From NCBI GenBank assembly GCA_000708835.1, contig DF237276.1:1-64000 (forward strand): a stretch of 64,000 nt of DNA. The letters are read 5' to 3'. The stretch is from Klebsormidium nitens. Taxonomy: Eukaryota > Streptophyta > Klebsormidiophyceae > Klebsormidiales > Klebsormidiaceae. The position numbers and the translations under genes are program-made. Below the pieces are notes generated by a model. That model made no database searches and was not told the DNA's origin. It was given only the letters and a program-made list of their open reading frames with translations. Of the stretch, positions 10,017-23,773 are shown one piece after another (the stretch's first letter is position 1; each line of letters opens with the position of its first letter).

Positions 10017-13000
10017 TCACGACCGCCGTCTCCCATCCGGCGGCGGCGCGGCGTGCTTCTCGTCGATCTCCCGCTTCCGCTCCGGATCCAACTCGTTCCG
10101 CACCCCGAGCAGCGCCCGATGCACCGCGCCAGCTGTCGCCGCGGCCGGGGCGACCACGGCAGCTGGCGCCGCCCTGAGAGCGGTCGCCACTGCCTTTCCC
10201 GCACTGCCACTCCGCTGATACCGCTTGATCGGGGCGCTGATGACGCCCGACGCGGACCGTTCCAAGCCCCGGGAAACGGTGTCGAAAGCTTGTTTGAGGC
10301 CTTCCCGCGTGCCGTGCGGTTGGGAGATGTGCAACGGGGAGCCGTTTGGGGCGGACGGAGACTGCGCAGTTTGGGGTTGGGTGTCGCCGGACAGGGTGGC
10401 TTCGGCTTGTTGCAGGAGCTCGTGCGCGCCGGCCGCGAGTTGCGCACCCAGGCCGAGCGCCTCGAGCGATACGCCTTTTAGGAACGCTGCAGCGCCTGGA
10501 AAGTAGGGGACCAAGAATACAATCAGAAACGTAGCTGTTGCATACACAACCATCAAAGTTTATGAAGAACTAGAACAATCTGCCCACGAAAGGGTTTCAA
10601 GCAGGTTCTCAAACAATCCCGGAAAGACCGGGCGGCCCAAATAATTGACCAGTCTTTCTGGCGACTAGTGCAACAAAGGCGGAGGCGTTTGAAGACGATA
10701 GAAGTTCTCGTGTTCGGGAGAGCAAAGAGAAACAAAAGAAGACGATCTGTAAGAGACGTGAGAAGAGTCTCGCATGCCGATGAACCAAAAGATTGTCACT
10801 TTTAAGGAAAAGGATATAAAGACTTTGCTGCTTTTGGTTCCTCACCTTTCCGAAGGCCCTTGAGCAGTCGCTTGTCCTTTTTGTACTGTTCCGCTGGCAA
10901 CATGAGCAACTGCGCCGTCGCACGCCCGACTTCGTACAGCGGACGGATGGGGGCCACGCCCCGGACGATCTTGTTCAACTACAAACAAGAAGAAGCCCAT
11001 GTTTTAGTTTTCCCGTAGAGGCTGGCAGGACAAGAGGTTGGAAAGCTTCAAGGCTCCCTCCACTCAAGCAAAGACTCTGCCACTCGTATCTGGACGGCCA
11101 GACTTAGCCGATTCTTGGACGGATGTGAATTGCAGAGCTCTCAGTCATCTAACGAAGCAAGCCGTGCCTGGTGCTGCGAGACGTCCTGGACCCAGCCGTT
11201 TACGCGCTGCGCTCCAGCATTTTGAAACTCTCTTCCTAAACAGATCGACGTCGGACCACAGTTACATGGTTTTAATGTTTAGTGTACATCGACATCGTCA
11301 GACAATCAGATTGTCCTCTCAAAGTGTGACCTTCTGTTAGCTCACCTAGTGCTGCAAAATGTCCTCAACCCAGTCGTTCGTGCACTGCGCTAAAGCTGTA
11401 TTTGTGTAATTCTTACTTCTTAGAAATGACCTCGGACTCAGTTTCGCGTTAACCGATCTTTAACTTTCTGTTATCTCACCTGGTGCTGTGAAATGTCTTC
11501 GACCCAGTCGTTCATGAGCACCGCCCCCAGCCCCCCCCAGCCGTGCACCCCCGCGCAGCGCACGCCTTTCAGGCGCAGCTCCACGCCCTCCCACGTGACC
11601 AGGTTCAGCAGCTCCGCGTAATTGCCGGCGCGCAGCGACAGCAGGTCGATGCGGCGGGGCAGGTAGTCGACCCGGATCGTCAGCGGGCGCATCTCGAACA
11701 TCTGAAGCAAGTGATCAATCCGCACTATTTTGAGTTGAAACAATCGACGCTGAGGGTCTCGAACAGCCAATAAAGGGCGAACGAGAGGAGCGCTTAGCGG
11801 GCTGTGTCGCCGAAAGTTGAGAAGACTGAGAATGAGGTGAAGATGCATCTCAATATTTCGGAACAGCTGCAGAAGGGGAGATGCCGAGGAGCTGGCACGT
11901 GTTAACAGAAGGAGGCAAATAAGCGGACCTGTTAGCAGGCTGTGGTAAGATGGTGTAATGTAAGGTTGACCCAATATCAAAGAGGAAACAAGGCAAATCC
12001 GGTCAAAGAAGCATCTGTGAGAACCAGAGAAAAGCAGAGATGTGAACCAGCTTACGCTTAGATCTGCAGAAGGAACTACTGTAGCAATGTCGAGGGGCGG
12101 TCCAGAGTTCACACAGGATTGAAAAGAGACTTCAGGTTCCGTTGATATGATTCCGTCCAAAATGGTTACCTGGAAGAAGGGAAGGAACGCCTCCTCTACT
12201 CCATCCCCCTGCTGCTTTGCGACCCCACCGCCCCCCGCATCCACTTCTCGTGGCGAGCCAGGCACCGCGCCCCCCCCAGCAAAGAAATCCGCGCAGAAAT
12301 CAATGTGCCGTTGGTCTAGGTGCAACCGCAGCGGTAGCAGTGCGAGCAACAACCGGTACTCTTCTAGTAACGACGCCGGGTTAGGCCTAACCGCATCCAT
12401 CTCGACCCGCAGCGCCTTGGAGCCACTCTCGCGCGGACAGCTGGCGCTCCGGTAGTGGCCCATGATCATGCGCCACGGCGCGCTCTTCGAGAAGTCGTAC
12501 ACGGTTATGTCGCGGACCGAGACCGCTAACCGAGACGCGTAGTGGTCTCGCTGCGGGAAGGAGTCGTGTTGCAAGTCTACACCGTCGAGGAGAACCTCTA
12601 GACAGTTTTCCTTCTGGCGGCCCCCACGTCCGGGGGGCTGTATCGCCCCCAGAAACGCCCCCCTCTTCAACCGCGGACTCTCGCTCGCTTGCGTGCCGGG
12701 CTCAACAGAGACCGTTGACCATCCCTCTAACCCATCCTCAGTCGGCTTGACCGACCGCGTAACCAGCCCCCCGCCAGGCCGGTTCGTACTTTCCCCCCGC
12801 TTCTGGTTAGCGCCCCCTTGTCTGAACCCACTGGCCGTACCCGCTCTTGACCCGCTCGATGCCCGACTTTCGGGGACCTCTGTTCCGCAACCCCAGTCTC
12901 GACCTCCGTAGAGTCTCCACCGAACGCTGAGATCGCGCAGCAGCAAACGGCCCACCGGCTTCGGGTATTTCCGGGGGAGGGATCCCCTGCTTTTCGACCC

Positions 13001-16000
13001 CCCTGGGCCACGGTTTCGCAGCCACGGCCGGCCGAGATCCTCTTTCGGGGGGGACCCCGAAGGCCTGACCACATAGTCTTCCGACAGGGGGGGCATCTTG
13101 CCGTCGAACCAGCTCGCATCGTGCTCCTTCACACTGGACTTTCGCCTATTCACATTGGGTTTGCTTAGCCTAACCGGCTTCCTAGGTCTACTGGGCACCT
13201 GCGGCTCGCTCGCTTCCTCTGGATACAAATGCTGCGTGCGGGGCGTACTTACACTCACTGGGTCGCCAGACCAGATGGGCTGCTTGACTTGACTCGGAGG
13301 GACGGTGTGGAAACCCTCGGACGAGCCAGGCTTACCTGGGGGCGCTCGACCGTCGAGCCCCTGGTAAAAATTCTCGATGTAACCGGGAAGCGCTCCCGCT
13401 TCCTTTTCCGTTTCCCAGTCTCCCCCCGGGCTTGATTGGGGCCTGCCCGAACGGAGTTTGTCGCCCACTTTCGGGGGCATTCTGGAGGGGTTCGAAAATC
13501 CCGACGACAACTCTGCCGAAACGCCGTCCCAACCTTTCCGCGGCGCGAATCTCAGTCCGTCGCACTCTTCAATCAGCCGCTCTTCAGACTGATGCGAAGG
13601 TCCGTCGCCGTTCCCTCTCCTTCTGCAGCTTTCGCTCTGCGCCCTTGCTTCACCTTCTCCCTCCCACCTCTCTGCCGCACCGCGCCGTTCCGGGTTGAAG
13701 CCGCTCTTGGCACCATCACCCGCAGCCGCTTCTTCTCTGGAAGCTCTAGTGGTGCCGCCCACTTCTCGCTCAGTCTGAGGACCTCTAAAGGTTTCGGATG
13801 CGAGGCTGCTACTCAGGCTGGGGGGCGCAGAGTCTTGGGAGCCCTCGCTGAGGGTGCGGAGGAGTTCAGAGGGGTCTTGGTCGCCGTACTGCCGGTGGAT
13901 CACCGCGCCGCCACCTGGCAAGAAAAGGGTTTGATTGAAGGTTTTGAATGGAATTCAAATCACCGATTTCGGACAAGAAAGCACGAGCTTTTGAAATCTG
14001 CACAGAAACAAAAAGACTCATGATTCAGGCAATAAATAGTTCCAATCAACACAAACCACAGCTGATCAGGTGAACCGCAGTCCTGATTGACCAGTAACGG
14101 AGGAACGACCAGAGCTAATGTGATGAATTGACTGGATCAAGCACGGAGAGAATCTCCAAGAGTGCATGTTCGACAAGTGCACCAGCTAGGGTTTACCAGG
14201 CATGAGACCGGTGGACGTTTCTAAAGAAATGTCCACAGACACGTTTCCATCGTTGGCGATGATTGTGAGCCCTCAGTCAACTTCCGCAACTGTTCAGCGA
14301 ACACCCAGCATGAACTCTCACCAACTCATTTTCGTCCTCCTATCACATGAAGCCTCTCAGATCCCGTAAACTGACCTACTACACATAACGCCAGCCGTTG
14401 AAACCGGGGATTCTCACTAACTATGTCCCTTAGAAAATACATTTCCTCTTACCAGCAACTGCCACCGGCTCCATATCCGCCTGGATCAGCGCCTGGATCT
14501 GCCCCGCCAGCCGGCCCAGCGCTGCCGTGGTGTCCTGACACGTGTCCAGCCGCAATTGGTTATGCGTGCAGTCGAGCTCCCACTGGAGGCCCTCCCCGGT
14601 GTGTGTGCGGATGCACGCTTCCAAGACGCCCTCCCGGGCGACCTGCGAAATGCCAGGGTTCCAAGGAGTTTAGGTCACACTTTCCAGCAGTTAACGCTGC
14701 TGATATCTGGTGGTCCCCTTCTAAGATATGTGGCAAACGGTGACTATTCGTCAAGCGGAGCAACCCAAGACCGCAATGAGAGCAGAAGTAGGCAAAGCGT
14801 CATTCCCGGAAGTTGGTAAGATCTAGATGGCACAAGGCAAAGGCCTTGGATCGGTGAAAAGGGCGAGGTGAAACCTCATCATGATTCATCAGCACTCGAG
14901 GTTGTCACGGACTCTCGAATTCGTGCTTGTATCATGCAGTCAGTACGTGCTTGTGTCGTTCAGTCGATAGGACATTGTCACAGCGATACGATGTCAGCAA
15001 AAGTCTTCAAAAGTGTTACCTGAACGAAACCCGCTTGGGCCAGCGAGCTCGTAGTGAAGTCTCCCCCCGCCGGCCGCCTCATCGCATTGTCCAGGATCAG
15101 CAGCGCCGCATCCCGCAGCCACACATCAAACACCTGCTCTTGCACCGCCTCCCCCCCCTCTTCCTCCACTCTCTCCGACCCCCCCGGTTGCTTTCCGAGC
15201 ACGCTCGACACGCGCAGAGCGGCCACGGCTAGGACGGCCGAAACTGAGGACCCCACGTTCGAGCTGCTATTTTGGCGGGAAAGGGACGGGCGACTATCTG
15301 GGGGGAAGGATTTGCCCGGATTTTGTGGGGGGGTTTGCGGGTTTGGCTCGGCGTTGGGCTCGTAGCACAGCGCTAGGTCGTGAAGGTCTAGAAGGAAACA
15401 CGTCCCGTTTGTGGAACCAGAAGCTTGGGAGGACCGGCTTTCGCTCTGATGGGCGCTAGAAGCCTCGCTCGGCGGCCATGCTTGAGCCGTGTCTGCTTCC
15501 GCCATTGCCCCTCCATCAGCCGTCCTTCTAGAGAAACGCTCAGCGTAGGTTTCAGAGGCCGGACAGACGCTTTCGGACGTTGGTCGGACGCTTTCTGACA
15601 TCATTGCGCCGCTTTCGGACGTTGTTGTGGCACTTTCGGACGTCTGCCCGACGATTTCAGACGCCTTTCCAACGTAGTCGGACGCTGCTCCAACACTCTC
15701 GGACGCATTTGGGCAATCCCGGTCAACCACGGCCAACCCGTCCGAACCAGCCCCCACCGCTAGTTCCTTCACGGCCAGCACCCAGTCCAACCGTCCCATC
15801 GGTGCCATCACCGTCCCGCCCCTCAAACTACAAGCCACGATCGAGTCTGTCTCGTAACCCCCGGAAGGATACGCGATGACCGAAACTGTCAAGCCGACTG
15901 TGCCAGGCGAAGCGAGCGCATTCTCGTCCCCCGCATCGCCCCTCCCCAGGACCTCGTTAGAACAGGTGAGCAAGAGAAGCTCGACCCCCCCATTTGCGGC

Positions 16001-19000
16001 ACCACTTTCGGGGGGGGTGGGACTCTGGAGAGTTCCGTAGAGACCGCACCGCTCGTGCCGAATCCACATGTAGCTGTTTTCTGCCGCACCCCCCAGGTTC
16101 GACACGTGGAAGAACGTAAGCTCGCTGAAGTCTCCCCGGAATGACACCCACTTGTCCTTCTCACTGGCAACGTCCGGCTCCTCCGCAGGGGGGTCGTCTG
16201 CCCGACCTTTGGACCCCTTCTCGTCGAACAAACGCAATTCCAATGCCGCCACATTCAGAAGAAACGCAAACTGGTCCTTCGTTCGCCCCTCTTCCCCGCT
16301 TTCGTTAACCCTGCTCTCTGCCCGCCCGTCTAACCCCTCCTTGACCCCGTTCCTAACCCCATCCTCCGACGCACTCCCACCAGACCGCTTAACCGCCTCC
16401 AAGAGCTGCCCTAACCGCTCTAACCGCCACCTAACCACCTCGATTGAAGCACGGTCGAGACTGAGCTGGACGGAAGCGGCAGAAGAGGCGATCGCCTTTT
16501 CGCGGATCTCGAGCGCTATCAGATCCTCGTCAGCGGCAGACGCTCGTGCAGCGGCGGCCTCCCCATGCTGGTTGTTGTCGACGCCGCTGCCACCTACAAA
16601 TCAAGATGGGGTTTCAATCAGGGTTCTGAATTGGGCTTTAAGATTAGGTTTTGAGAAAGGGTCTGGTTGACTCCAGGCAGGGTTCCAGGATGGTCTAGGA
16701 CTCTAGGACTCTAGGACTCTAGGACGGAAACGAGAATCAAAATTGATAATATGGTGATACAATAGACAAACAGTAACATATCTTAAAAAGCGATCCCTCA
16801 GATTGGAGGCAAGCCAAAGCAGGACAGTGACCACAGGCAAGGAGAGCAAAATATCTGACAGAGTACGGAACCATTGGGAAAAAAGGAAGCTAAAGCAAAG
16901 GCAGTTCGTTATTTTGCTGGGGCCCGCAAATGCGCGAAAGTTGAAACGGCCAATAATCGTTGTTGCCGAGACCAACTGAAGCACTGTGCGCATGTATGAC
17001 CATTTGAGTAAGGGCACTTCTCAACATAAGTGAACGTTTGCAAGGAACTGAAGATCCACTGACACGTAAGAGCTATACCGAGCCCTCTGTTTAGGGAATC
17101 CGAAATCCTTGCGATAAAAAGAATCTGATTCTTCATATTTGCCTGGCCATGAGTCGCCGCCTCAATGGAAGAGAGATTGCACCGACTTCTTAACAGACAA
17201 GACTTGCTCTGTGCCACCTCCCTAACTGTAAGGATCATCAAAGGAAGCTCCCAACCGTAATGAAGGGGGGTGGCAGATCGACAAGAACCAGATTCTGGCT
17301 TGAATAACACATGTCACTCGACCCATATCACTCGACAGAATTCATTCCAAAATCAGGCGTTCAATGGTGGCTCTCATTTTCGAAGCCCGTCCTTTGCTCC
17401 ATTGTGCACCAAGCAGTGCATTGTACAACGCATGCGATCCAAATTTACGCGTTCCGTTCAGACAACATGGGCTCACCATCTCCCCGGGTCTTCTGTGCTG
17501 ACGTCGCCTCCCACGCCGACTGTGCTAGCCAGTCCCCGCTTTCCGCTCCCGGCCGCATCCGCACGTCAAGCGAGATCCCCAAACCCGCTGAACCCGTTGC
17601 GTCGACCGGTGAAAACAACCGGGCATGCTTCCGGGGTGCTTTCTGCCTGGCCGAATGACCGGGCTGCTTGGAAACCGACAGTAGGGAGAACGCCCTGTAA
17701 CCGGGGGATTGGACGGACCCCCCCGTTGCAAAATGGGAGTCCGTGACCAGGTAAAGGCCCAGGTTTGCGGCGCCCAGAGAGACGCTGCTCTCTGGCTCTT
17801 TGGGGGGTATCGAGGAGAACGAGCGCCGCAGGGAGGTTTCTGGGGGGTCGATTTTGTAGGACAGGAAGGCGGGCTGGCCGTCAGGAGAGGAGCCGGAAAA
17901 GAGGTCGAGGGCGAGGAAGTCTCTGCGACAAGGGGCCCCCAAACTCGTTCGACTCATGAGCTTCTTTGCAGCGTCTTCTTCACAGGAGTCGTCCTCTTTC
18001 GGAAAGGAAAGGATAACTCGGAAGCAAGAGGAAGAAACACTGATGCTCAACGCCCCACGCTGCGGCTTGGAAAAGGGGTGCATCCCTGCATCCCCCCCGG
18101 AGAACTGCCTATCCAGGTCATCGATGATGTCATCAACCGGGGACGACCCGGGTCTCGGGAGCACTTGCGATGGGAGAAAGTCCTCGAAGGAGCGCCTGGG
18201 ACTGGGCAGAACCTGGCTCGCACGCAGCAGGGGTACCGGCGTGACTGCCGGCGCAGGGGCGGGCGGAACCCCTGAAACGGGGGCAAATCGTTTTAGGCGC
18301 TTGGGGAGGGACAGGTCCAGAAAGAGAGTGACGGGCTGCAGCTCCGCTTTGACTTCGGTCAGGGAAGTCTTCCGAGGGACCGGTTCTGAGTGCCCCAAGA
18401 GGCTGCTCTGCCTGGCCAGCGATTTTCCCCGGGCGTAATTTTGGCCCCCGTCAGTCCGCCCGGTGGACCCTCCCGAGCTGATCAGGACTTTGACAACCAC
18501 TGCGGGCTTTGTGACGGGGGGGCCGCTTCGAACCTTGACCAGCCTCCGTCTTTCGGCCACGTGGAGTGCATCCGACGACGGAGGAGTGTCTAATAGACTT
18601 CCGTTCTGGGATTGTTTGAAAGGAACGGCAAAGGGGGATGTCCGAGTTTGGGCACTGGTTCGAGCAAAGGGCTGCGGGGCGCCGTAAGGGCTCGGCAGAG
18701 CGGCTTCCACCTGCTGGAGCTGCTGCTCCCGGGGGGTCGCTTCATGGGCTGCTGCAGGGGGGGGCATCGTGACATTCCTAGTACCCCTCCGTTGAGACCC
18801 CAACTCTGGGACTTGCGGGGTGTGCAGAGTCTCCGCTATCTCGAGTGTGTCGGAAGCAATCTCGATCGACGTGGAAGAGCCGGAGACCGCCACGCTGAAG
18901 CTCAGGTTGGTACAAACCGCCTCCAGGAAGTCTCGTGGGCTCTCCGACTTCTCGTCGGCTTCTTCCCCCTCCTCCAGTCGTTCCCCAGCCATCCCCGCAT

Positions 19001-22000
19001 CATCCGACCCCGTAATCTCGTCGGCAGCAAAGCCCGCCGATTCTTCACCTCTCGATACGGCCCGATCCTCCAGTGTGCTGCCTCGCAAACCTCCTCGCTC
19101 CCCTTCAGGGGGGTCATCGGCCAAGCCTCCAAAGCCCTCGGACTCGCCCCCCCCATTCCAATGCTCCAACCCGGCCCCGGACCATGCCAGCAACGAGTCC
19201 CGCCCAAACACCGAAGCCATGTGGGACTCCGCCGGCCGCATCCCATACCCGTCTTCCTCTTCGCTCTCGTTCTCCAGGGGCATCTCCAAAGCGACCTCGC
19301 CCCCGTTCCGCCCCCCCAAAACCTCCCCCGGATTCAGCCCCCCCGGAAAACTGTCAGCGTGCACCCCCCCTGCGTTTCGCCCAGTGCTCAGCCCCCCTGG
19401 AAAAGCGGCGACCTTCTCGCGCAGCTCGACGGCTTCCTGCTCCGTCGGCTCCGGCGACCACTCCCGCTCGACGATCTCGCCAGGGGGTTCCGAGCCCCTC
19501 GTTCCGAACCCCCCGACGCAGTCCGTCTCCAGCCGCAGCACGTCGTTTGCTGACCCAAACTCGTCCCGGCTTCCGCTGTCCGCGTTGCTGACGTCGTCGA
19601 TCCCCCCAGCCCGACCCGGCGTCCTCAAACGCGCCGAAAAGGCGTTGGCAACGTCGTCCGGAAAATCCGGGCCGTCCGTTTGTGCAAAACCGAGCGCGTC
19701 CGAGAAGTCGTCCTCTTCTGGAGTGGACCTTGCATGCGCACCCTCACCAAAACCCATTGAACCGTGCTCCAAATCACCGATCGCCCAGCTTCCCAAGCCG
19801 TTCGTTGGATAACAGATCGGACCCTCCTCAACAGCCGGTCTGGATTCCCAACGAACGCCATCTGTCCGCCGGCTCGATTGAAAGTCGCGTCCGACTCCCG
19901 TGGCTTCCCCTGTCGACCCCTCCGGCTGTCTTCCGCCATCCCCTCCGTTTCGCACAGCAGTCGCCCCGCATCCACCCAAACCCCGAGCCCCTCCGCAATC
20001 GCTTTCCGCAACCGAGCCGTTCTCTTCCCGCCTTTGGCCGCTCTCTCGAGCAACTTCTGCTACTCGTTGCTTCGCCTCTTGCGTCATGCTCCCAGCGGCA
20101 CCCCTCCGCTCCAGCCTTCCCGCACCTCCCCCCCCTGGTGGCGCCCTCATTCTGTCCCCCCCTTGGCATCGTTCTGACCCCTTTCGCTTCCTTTTGTCCC
20201 CAGGTGCCAGCAGAATGACCTTTAGCCCCGCAATCTTTGCCCTCGCCGAGTAACTCGCCACTGCGTTTGTTCCAGAGTCTTTATGGTTGAAGTGCGGGTC
20301 AGAACTTGCGTTAGGGTCCGGCAAAGCCTGTCTGCTAGCAGGGGTCCCTTGCACTTGCCCAAATCCGGGTCGGTTGAGCTCCGTTGAGGGCGAAACAGCT
20401 GGAATTTCCCCAATCGGTTGCGCCCGACGAGTTGAACTCTCGGACCGAGTTTCGGACGGAGCGGCCCATGTGACCGAGCGCCGGCCGGAAGAGTGGGAGC
20501 TCCGCGAGAGGTGGCCGCTGGCAGTGCCGTTGATGCAGTCAAAGAAGTCATCCACGCTGCAGGGAAGTTACAGAGGGTTTTGATTTTGAGAAAGTTTGTT
20601 TCGGGCTTCCATTTGTCCAGACGGTTAGCAAGCAAGAAAAAAAGGATAGGAAGGAAAAGCTAGCCTCCTTACATCAAGAAACGCGGAAAGTTGCCAGGCT
20701 GAGTTTAAGCATCTGCTGCTGGAGAAGGGACTCGTCACTCCACGGCACAGTCCTGTGGACAACAAGTTAGCCACTCGGTGTAAGAAGTCGACCGCCTCCA
20801 ATTGTACTGCTCGCATATGTACAAGCAGTTTGACGAGCTTCAACGCTGGAAATCAGAACATGCGACCAGTAGAGAACAGTGGTAGAGAGAACGCAAAATG
20901 AACCTTGCGTCAGTTGCCAGCAAATCTGCTTTGAATAATCATTCCTTGAGATCATGCGACCTGATACCAAGAATACTTTCAAGCTGACTCATCCGTACCC
21001 TTCAAAGCAGAGTTGCCCAAGAACTGAAGCGAATAGCGATTAAGAATTCGCAATGACAACAAAAACATCGTCCCTGTGCAGGAACTTACCTGGCTGCCAG
21101 ATCCGCCTCTTCTTCCGCTCCCCCGTTCTCACTTCTCAGCCACCCGGGTGCAGCGTCGCCAAACTCCGACACCCACTCATCCCCCGCCCCAACTGAACGC
21201 CGCAAGTCCTCTGCTTGCTGCTGCGAAAAGTATTGCGATTGCAGCAGGTCTTCTTTCCGTGCCCGAAACCCTCCCTCGGGGCTGCCGCTAACCCCTGTGG
21301 GGTTATTCCTAACCCCTGCCGGTGCCAAGAGCCCCGACCCGGCCAGCTCGTGCAGCGCCCGCTCCTTCTGAACGATCCCCGGGGCAACGAAACCTTTCCC
21401 ACGGGAGGTTGAGGCGTTTCCCCCAGAGAAAGCGGCGGCAAGCGCTGACAGCGTGCTGACATCAGCGAGGTCGACTCGCAGCTCGAGGGGCCGGGCGAGC
21501 AGCTCGAGGTCCAGTTTGGGGGGTCCCTTTGCGCCACTCTTCCAGTGCATCCAGACTCGGACGCTGCCGTCTGCGCCCCCGTTCGCACCTGATAGCAGGA
21601 CCCCCGATGTGCCCTGGTGTGAACGGGCCCCCGCTGGCCGCTCGAGCGCCACCTCGACGCCCTTAAAAGAAACGGTTTTCATCACCGTGGGTTCTTTTGG
21701 GGGTGCGTCGGCGCCCCAGCCGAGCCCCCCCGCCAAGCTGCCGCCAAGAAAGCCCCACCCCCCGCTGGCGCTCGACGAAGCGACCGGCGTCTCGTCCTTG
21801 TACTCGGCAAAAGGAACTCGCACCACAAACGTGCAGCCACCGGAGTCAGCAGACCCATCTGTCCCTGTGGTCTTATGCTCAACCCGGATTACCAACCGCA
21901 TAACCCTCACTCTGAGCCCCAACAAGATGCTCTCCACCAACCTGGCGACCACCCTGACACCGTCGTCAACCCCCGCATAAGCCTGCAGCCTCGAGTAGTC

Positions 22001-23200
22001 GCCAGTGTCGGGGCTGCCAGGCTCCTCAGACGGCCAGAAGCCCTCCGGATTGCTTGAGCTTTGAGGATCGCACTGCTCATCGGGGAAGGGTGGCGACGGG
22101 ACTCGTGGGGCGACGGTTATCTCGAGTTCGTCGATGTCGATCTCAATAGACTGGCTTGCGAGGCCTTTCCACGGGACAGTCGCCTTGATGGTCCCAATGT
22201 AGCCGGTGCTTATGGTGACGGCAGCCGCCTCGCCCAACTAGACACATGTATGTATTATGTCAGTAATTGAAGCTGGAATGTCAGTAAACATAAGTTGAAA
22301 TGACTGAGTCTTGAAGATTGATGTAGATGTCGCCACCAGGCCAGACGCGCAAACTTGACAAGGGATAGTACCTTCTGAGAGATTCTCATTCAAATCCCCA
22401 TTTTGAAAAACTGAACAAACGGCACGGCAACGAGTGAAAAAAGTTTCGGGACTGATGTCGACCTTGGGGGGAGCATTCTGAGAGGGGAGCTTTCTCAAGA
22501 CATAGGTCGTTAAAAGTTGATACAGCACGAGAGTCAGCCACCGAAATGAGCACCACAAGCTGAACCCGACTGCCCTGCTGAAGAAGCTGCCTGCACTGTC
22601 TGTCAAAGTTTGTTCATGTACCGCACTGATATCAGACCATCTACATGTGAGAACGAAATCCTGTACCACATACATATCACCATCGTGTGGTTTTCAGAGG
22701 TTGAGATCTTGCACCCTCCTCGTGACAAACCCTTGCTCTCTGGAAGAACTGAAGGACCAGCTTCCTGCATTCTCCCTCCAGTCGACCGCCCTGGTAGCAT
22801 TCAGTGATTCGCAAGGCAGAGCATCTACCATTCGCAGCATGCTTTGAACATAAAGGCAGAGGACTGGTAGGCGCATCATCCAATCTGGCCATTATTTCCA
22901 TACAAAGTGTGGTGGTTCAGTCAACTTGGGTATCAACAGAGCCTTCAACGGACAAAGGCGACTTGCAGAATGCCGCAGAGTCTGGAGTCAGGATCATCGA
23001 AACCAAACAGGCACGGCAGTCCTCACCTGAGCATTCAAATAGTTTGTGTCAAGGAGCAGGTCCCTCAACTCCAGCGTTCCGGCCCCCAGTTGCACCTCCA
23101 ACTGCTCCAGGTCTATCTCATTGACCAGCAGCTTTCCCAGCAGCCTCTTGAGGAGAAACTTGTACACGCGCTTCATGGCCCATGATGATGCGGAGAACAT
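10017..23200 (-). CDS. ATG2: autophagy-related protein 2 (lipid transfer)
   Basis: Nine exons, complement(10017..10495, 10846..10978, 11480..11701, 12170..13914, 14453..14642, 15020..16593, 17477..20556, 21090..22237, 23027..23200). All phases agree, giving 2,914 aa. ATG2 is a rod-shaped bridge that moves lipids from the ER to the growing autophagosome. The N-terminus is a chorein domain (AMKRVYKFLLKRLLGKLL, then EIDLEQLEVQL). The C-terminus has VDYLPRRIDLLSLRAGNYAE (about aa 2645), RLLKGLRKG and AAAFLKGVSLEALGLG, the conserved ATG2 C-terminal blocks. It is much longer than the roughly 1,900 aa of land-plant ATG2. The extra is Ser/Gly/Glu-rich low-complexity sequence, mainly in exons 3, 4 and 6. 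It is divergent from the C2-like gene. Confidence 0.93.
11157..11520 (-). repeat. tandem copies of ATG2 exon 7 3' end and donor
   Basis: The true exon end (11465-11520) encodes NDWVEDISQHQ and its donor GTGAGA. It is repeated in the following intron at 11331-11390 and again, more decayed, at about 11157-11214. Shared text includes GTGCTG..AAATGTC.TC.ACCCAG.CGTT (plus strand). The nearer copy still has CTCAC (a GTGAG donor in the gene's sense); the farther one has lost it. Spacing is about 134 and 179 bases. Confidence 0.85.
15545..15715 (-). repeat. 21-bp in-frame repeat coding SESVxxx heptads in ATG2
   Basis: Eight consecutive seven-residue units are visible in exon 4 (about aa 1760-1817): SESVGAA, SDYVGKA, SEIVGQT, SESATTT, SESGAMM, SESVRPT, SESVCPA, SETYAE. 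The DNA unit centres on TCGGAC/TTCGGACG (plus strand). I know of no such repeat in ATG2 of other groups. It is probably a disordered, phosphorylatable linker. Confidence 0.85.
16692..16725. repeat. 10-bp microsatellite in an ATG2 intron
   Basis: CTAGGACTCT is repeated just over three times without error, inside the intron 16594-17476. Confidence 0.9.
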
Positions 23201-23773
23201 GGTGGCCAGCCTTCACTCCAGCCCTGCCCTCTTCGGGCTACAACCTGCGCAGCGGGCGGAAAAGCAGGCTACGAATCATCCATCTTCATGATTCATCTTT
23301 TGAGGTTTCGTTGACGAGTGTGGCGAAGACGAGCGAGCGTTTCAATTTCAACTTCAAGTTCAAGTTGGAGCTCTCAGCTCTGTGCAGAATTTTGAATTTT
23401 GTTTCCAGCATTCTCACGGAGGTTATGAAGCTGCATAAGCAGCTGAGTCTAAATTATAAGCGAGGGTGCGCTTGTGCCCTATTTACCTTCAGGCGTGTCG
23501 TGCGGCGTGCCGGAGACACTCGACACCGGCAAGTGAGTATAAGACCTCAGATTCACTTTCTCAAACTCGGAGGAGCTCGCTACAATATAGGGGCATGAGA
23601 TAATGTGCAGTACCCATCGGGCATTTTGGTTAAATAGTATGCGTTGGAAAGCCTGAACATTGCTGAGCAAGAGAAGAAACTCTCGAAGTCAAACCAATCA
23701 GGGCGACTCGCTCCACTTCATATGTGCATTACAGGCCAAGGGCTGAAGGTGATGCGCCCATAGAAAGGCCACC
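23201..23773. promoter_or_regulatory. shared upstream region of ATG2 (-) and the C2-like gene (+)
   Basis: The two start codons face away from each other across 573 bases, so this stretch must hold both promoters and leaders. No protein was recognised in it. A Kozak-like context (GCCACCATGG) immediately precedes the C2-like start at 23774. No TATA box stands out for either direction. Confidence 0.5.

Noticed and set aside
12040-12170. Continuation of the ATG2 exon 6 reading frame past 12170
   Set aside because: A good donor (CAG|GTAACC) and a matching phase-0 acceptor at 11701 join conserved ATG2 sequence. The intervening frame is open by chance.
18612-20253. Long plus-strand open frames opposite ATG2 exon 3
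   Set aside because: They are Pro/Ser/Arg-rich antisense shadows of the GC-rich ATG2 exon, while the minus strand shows conserved ATG2 blocks with consistent phases.
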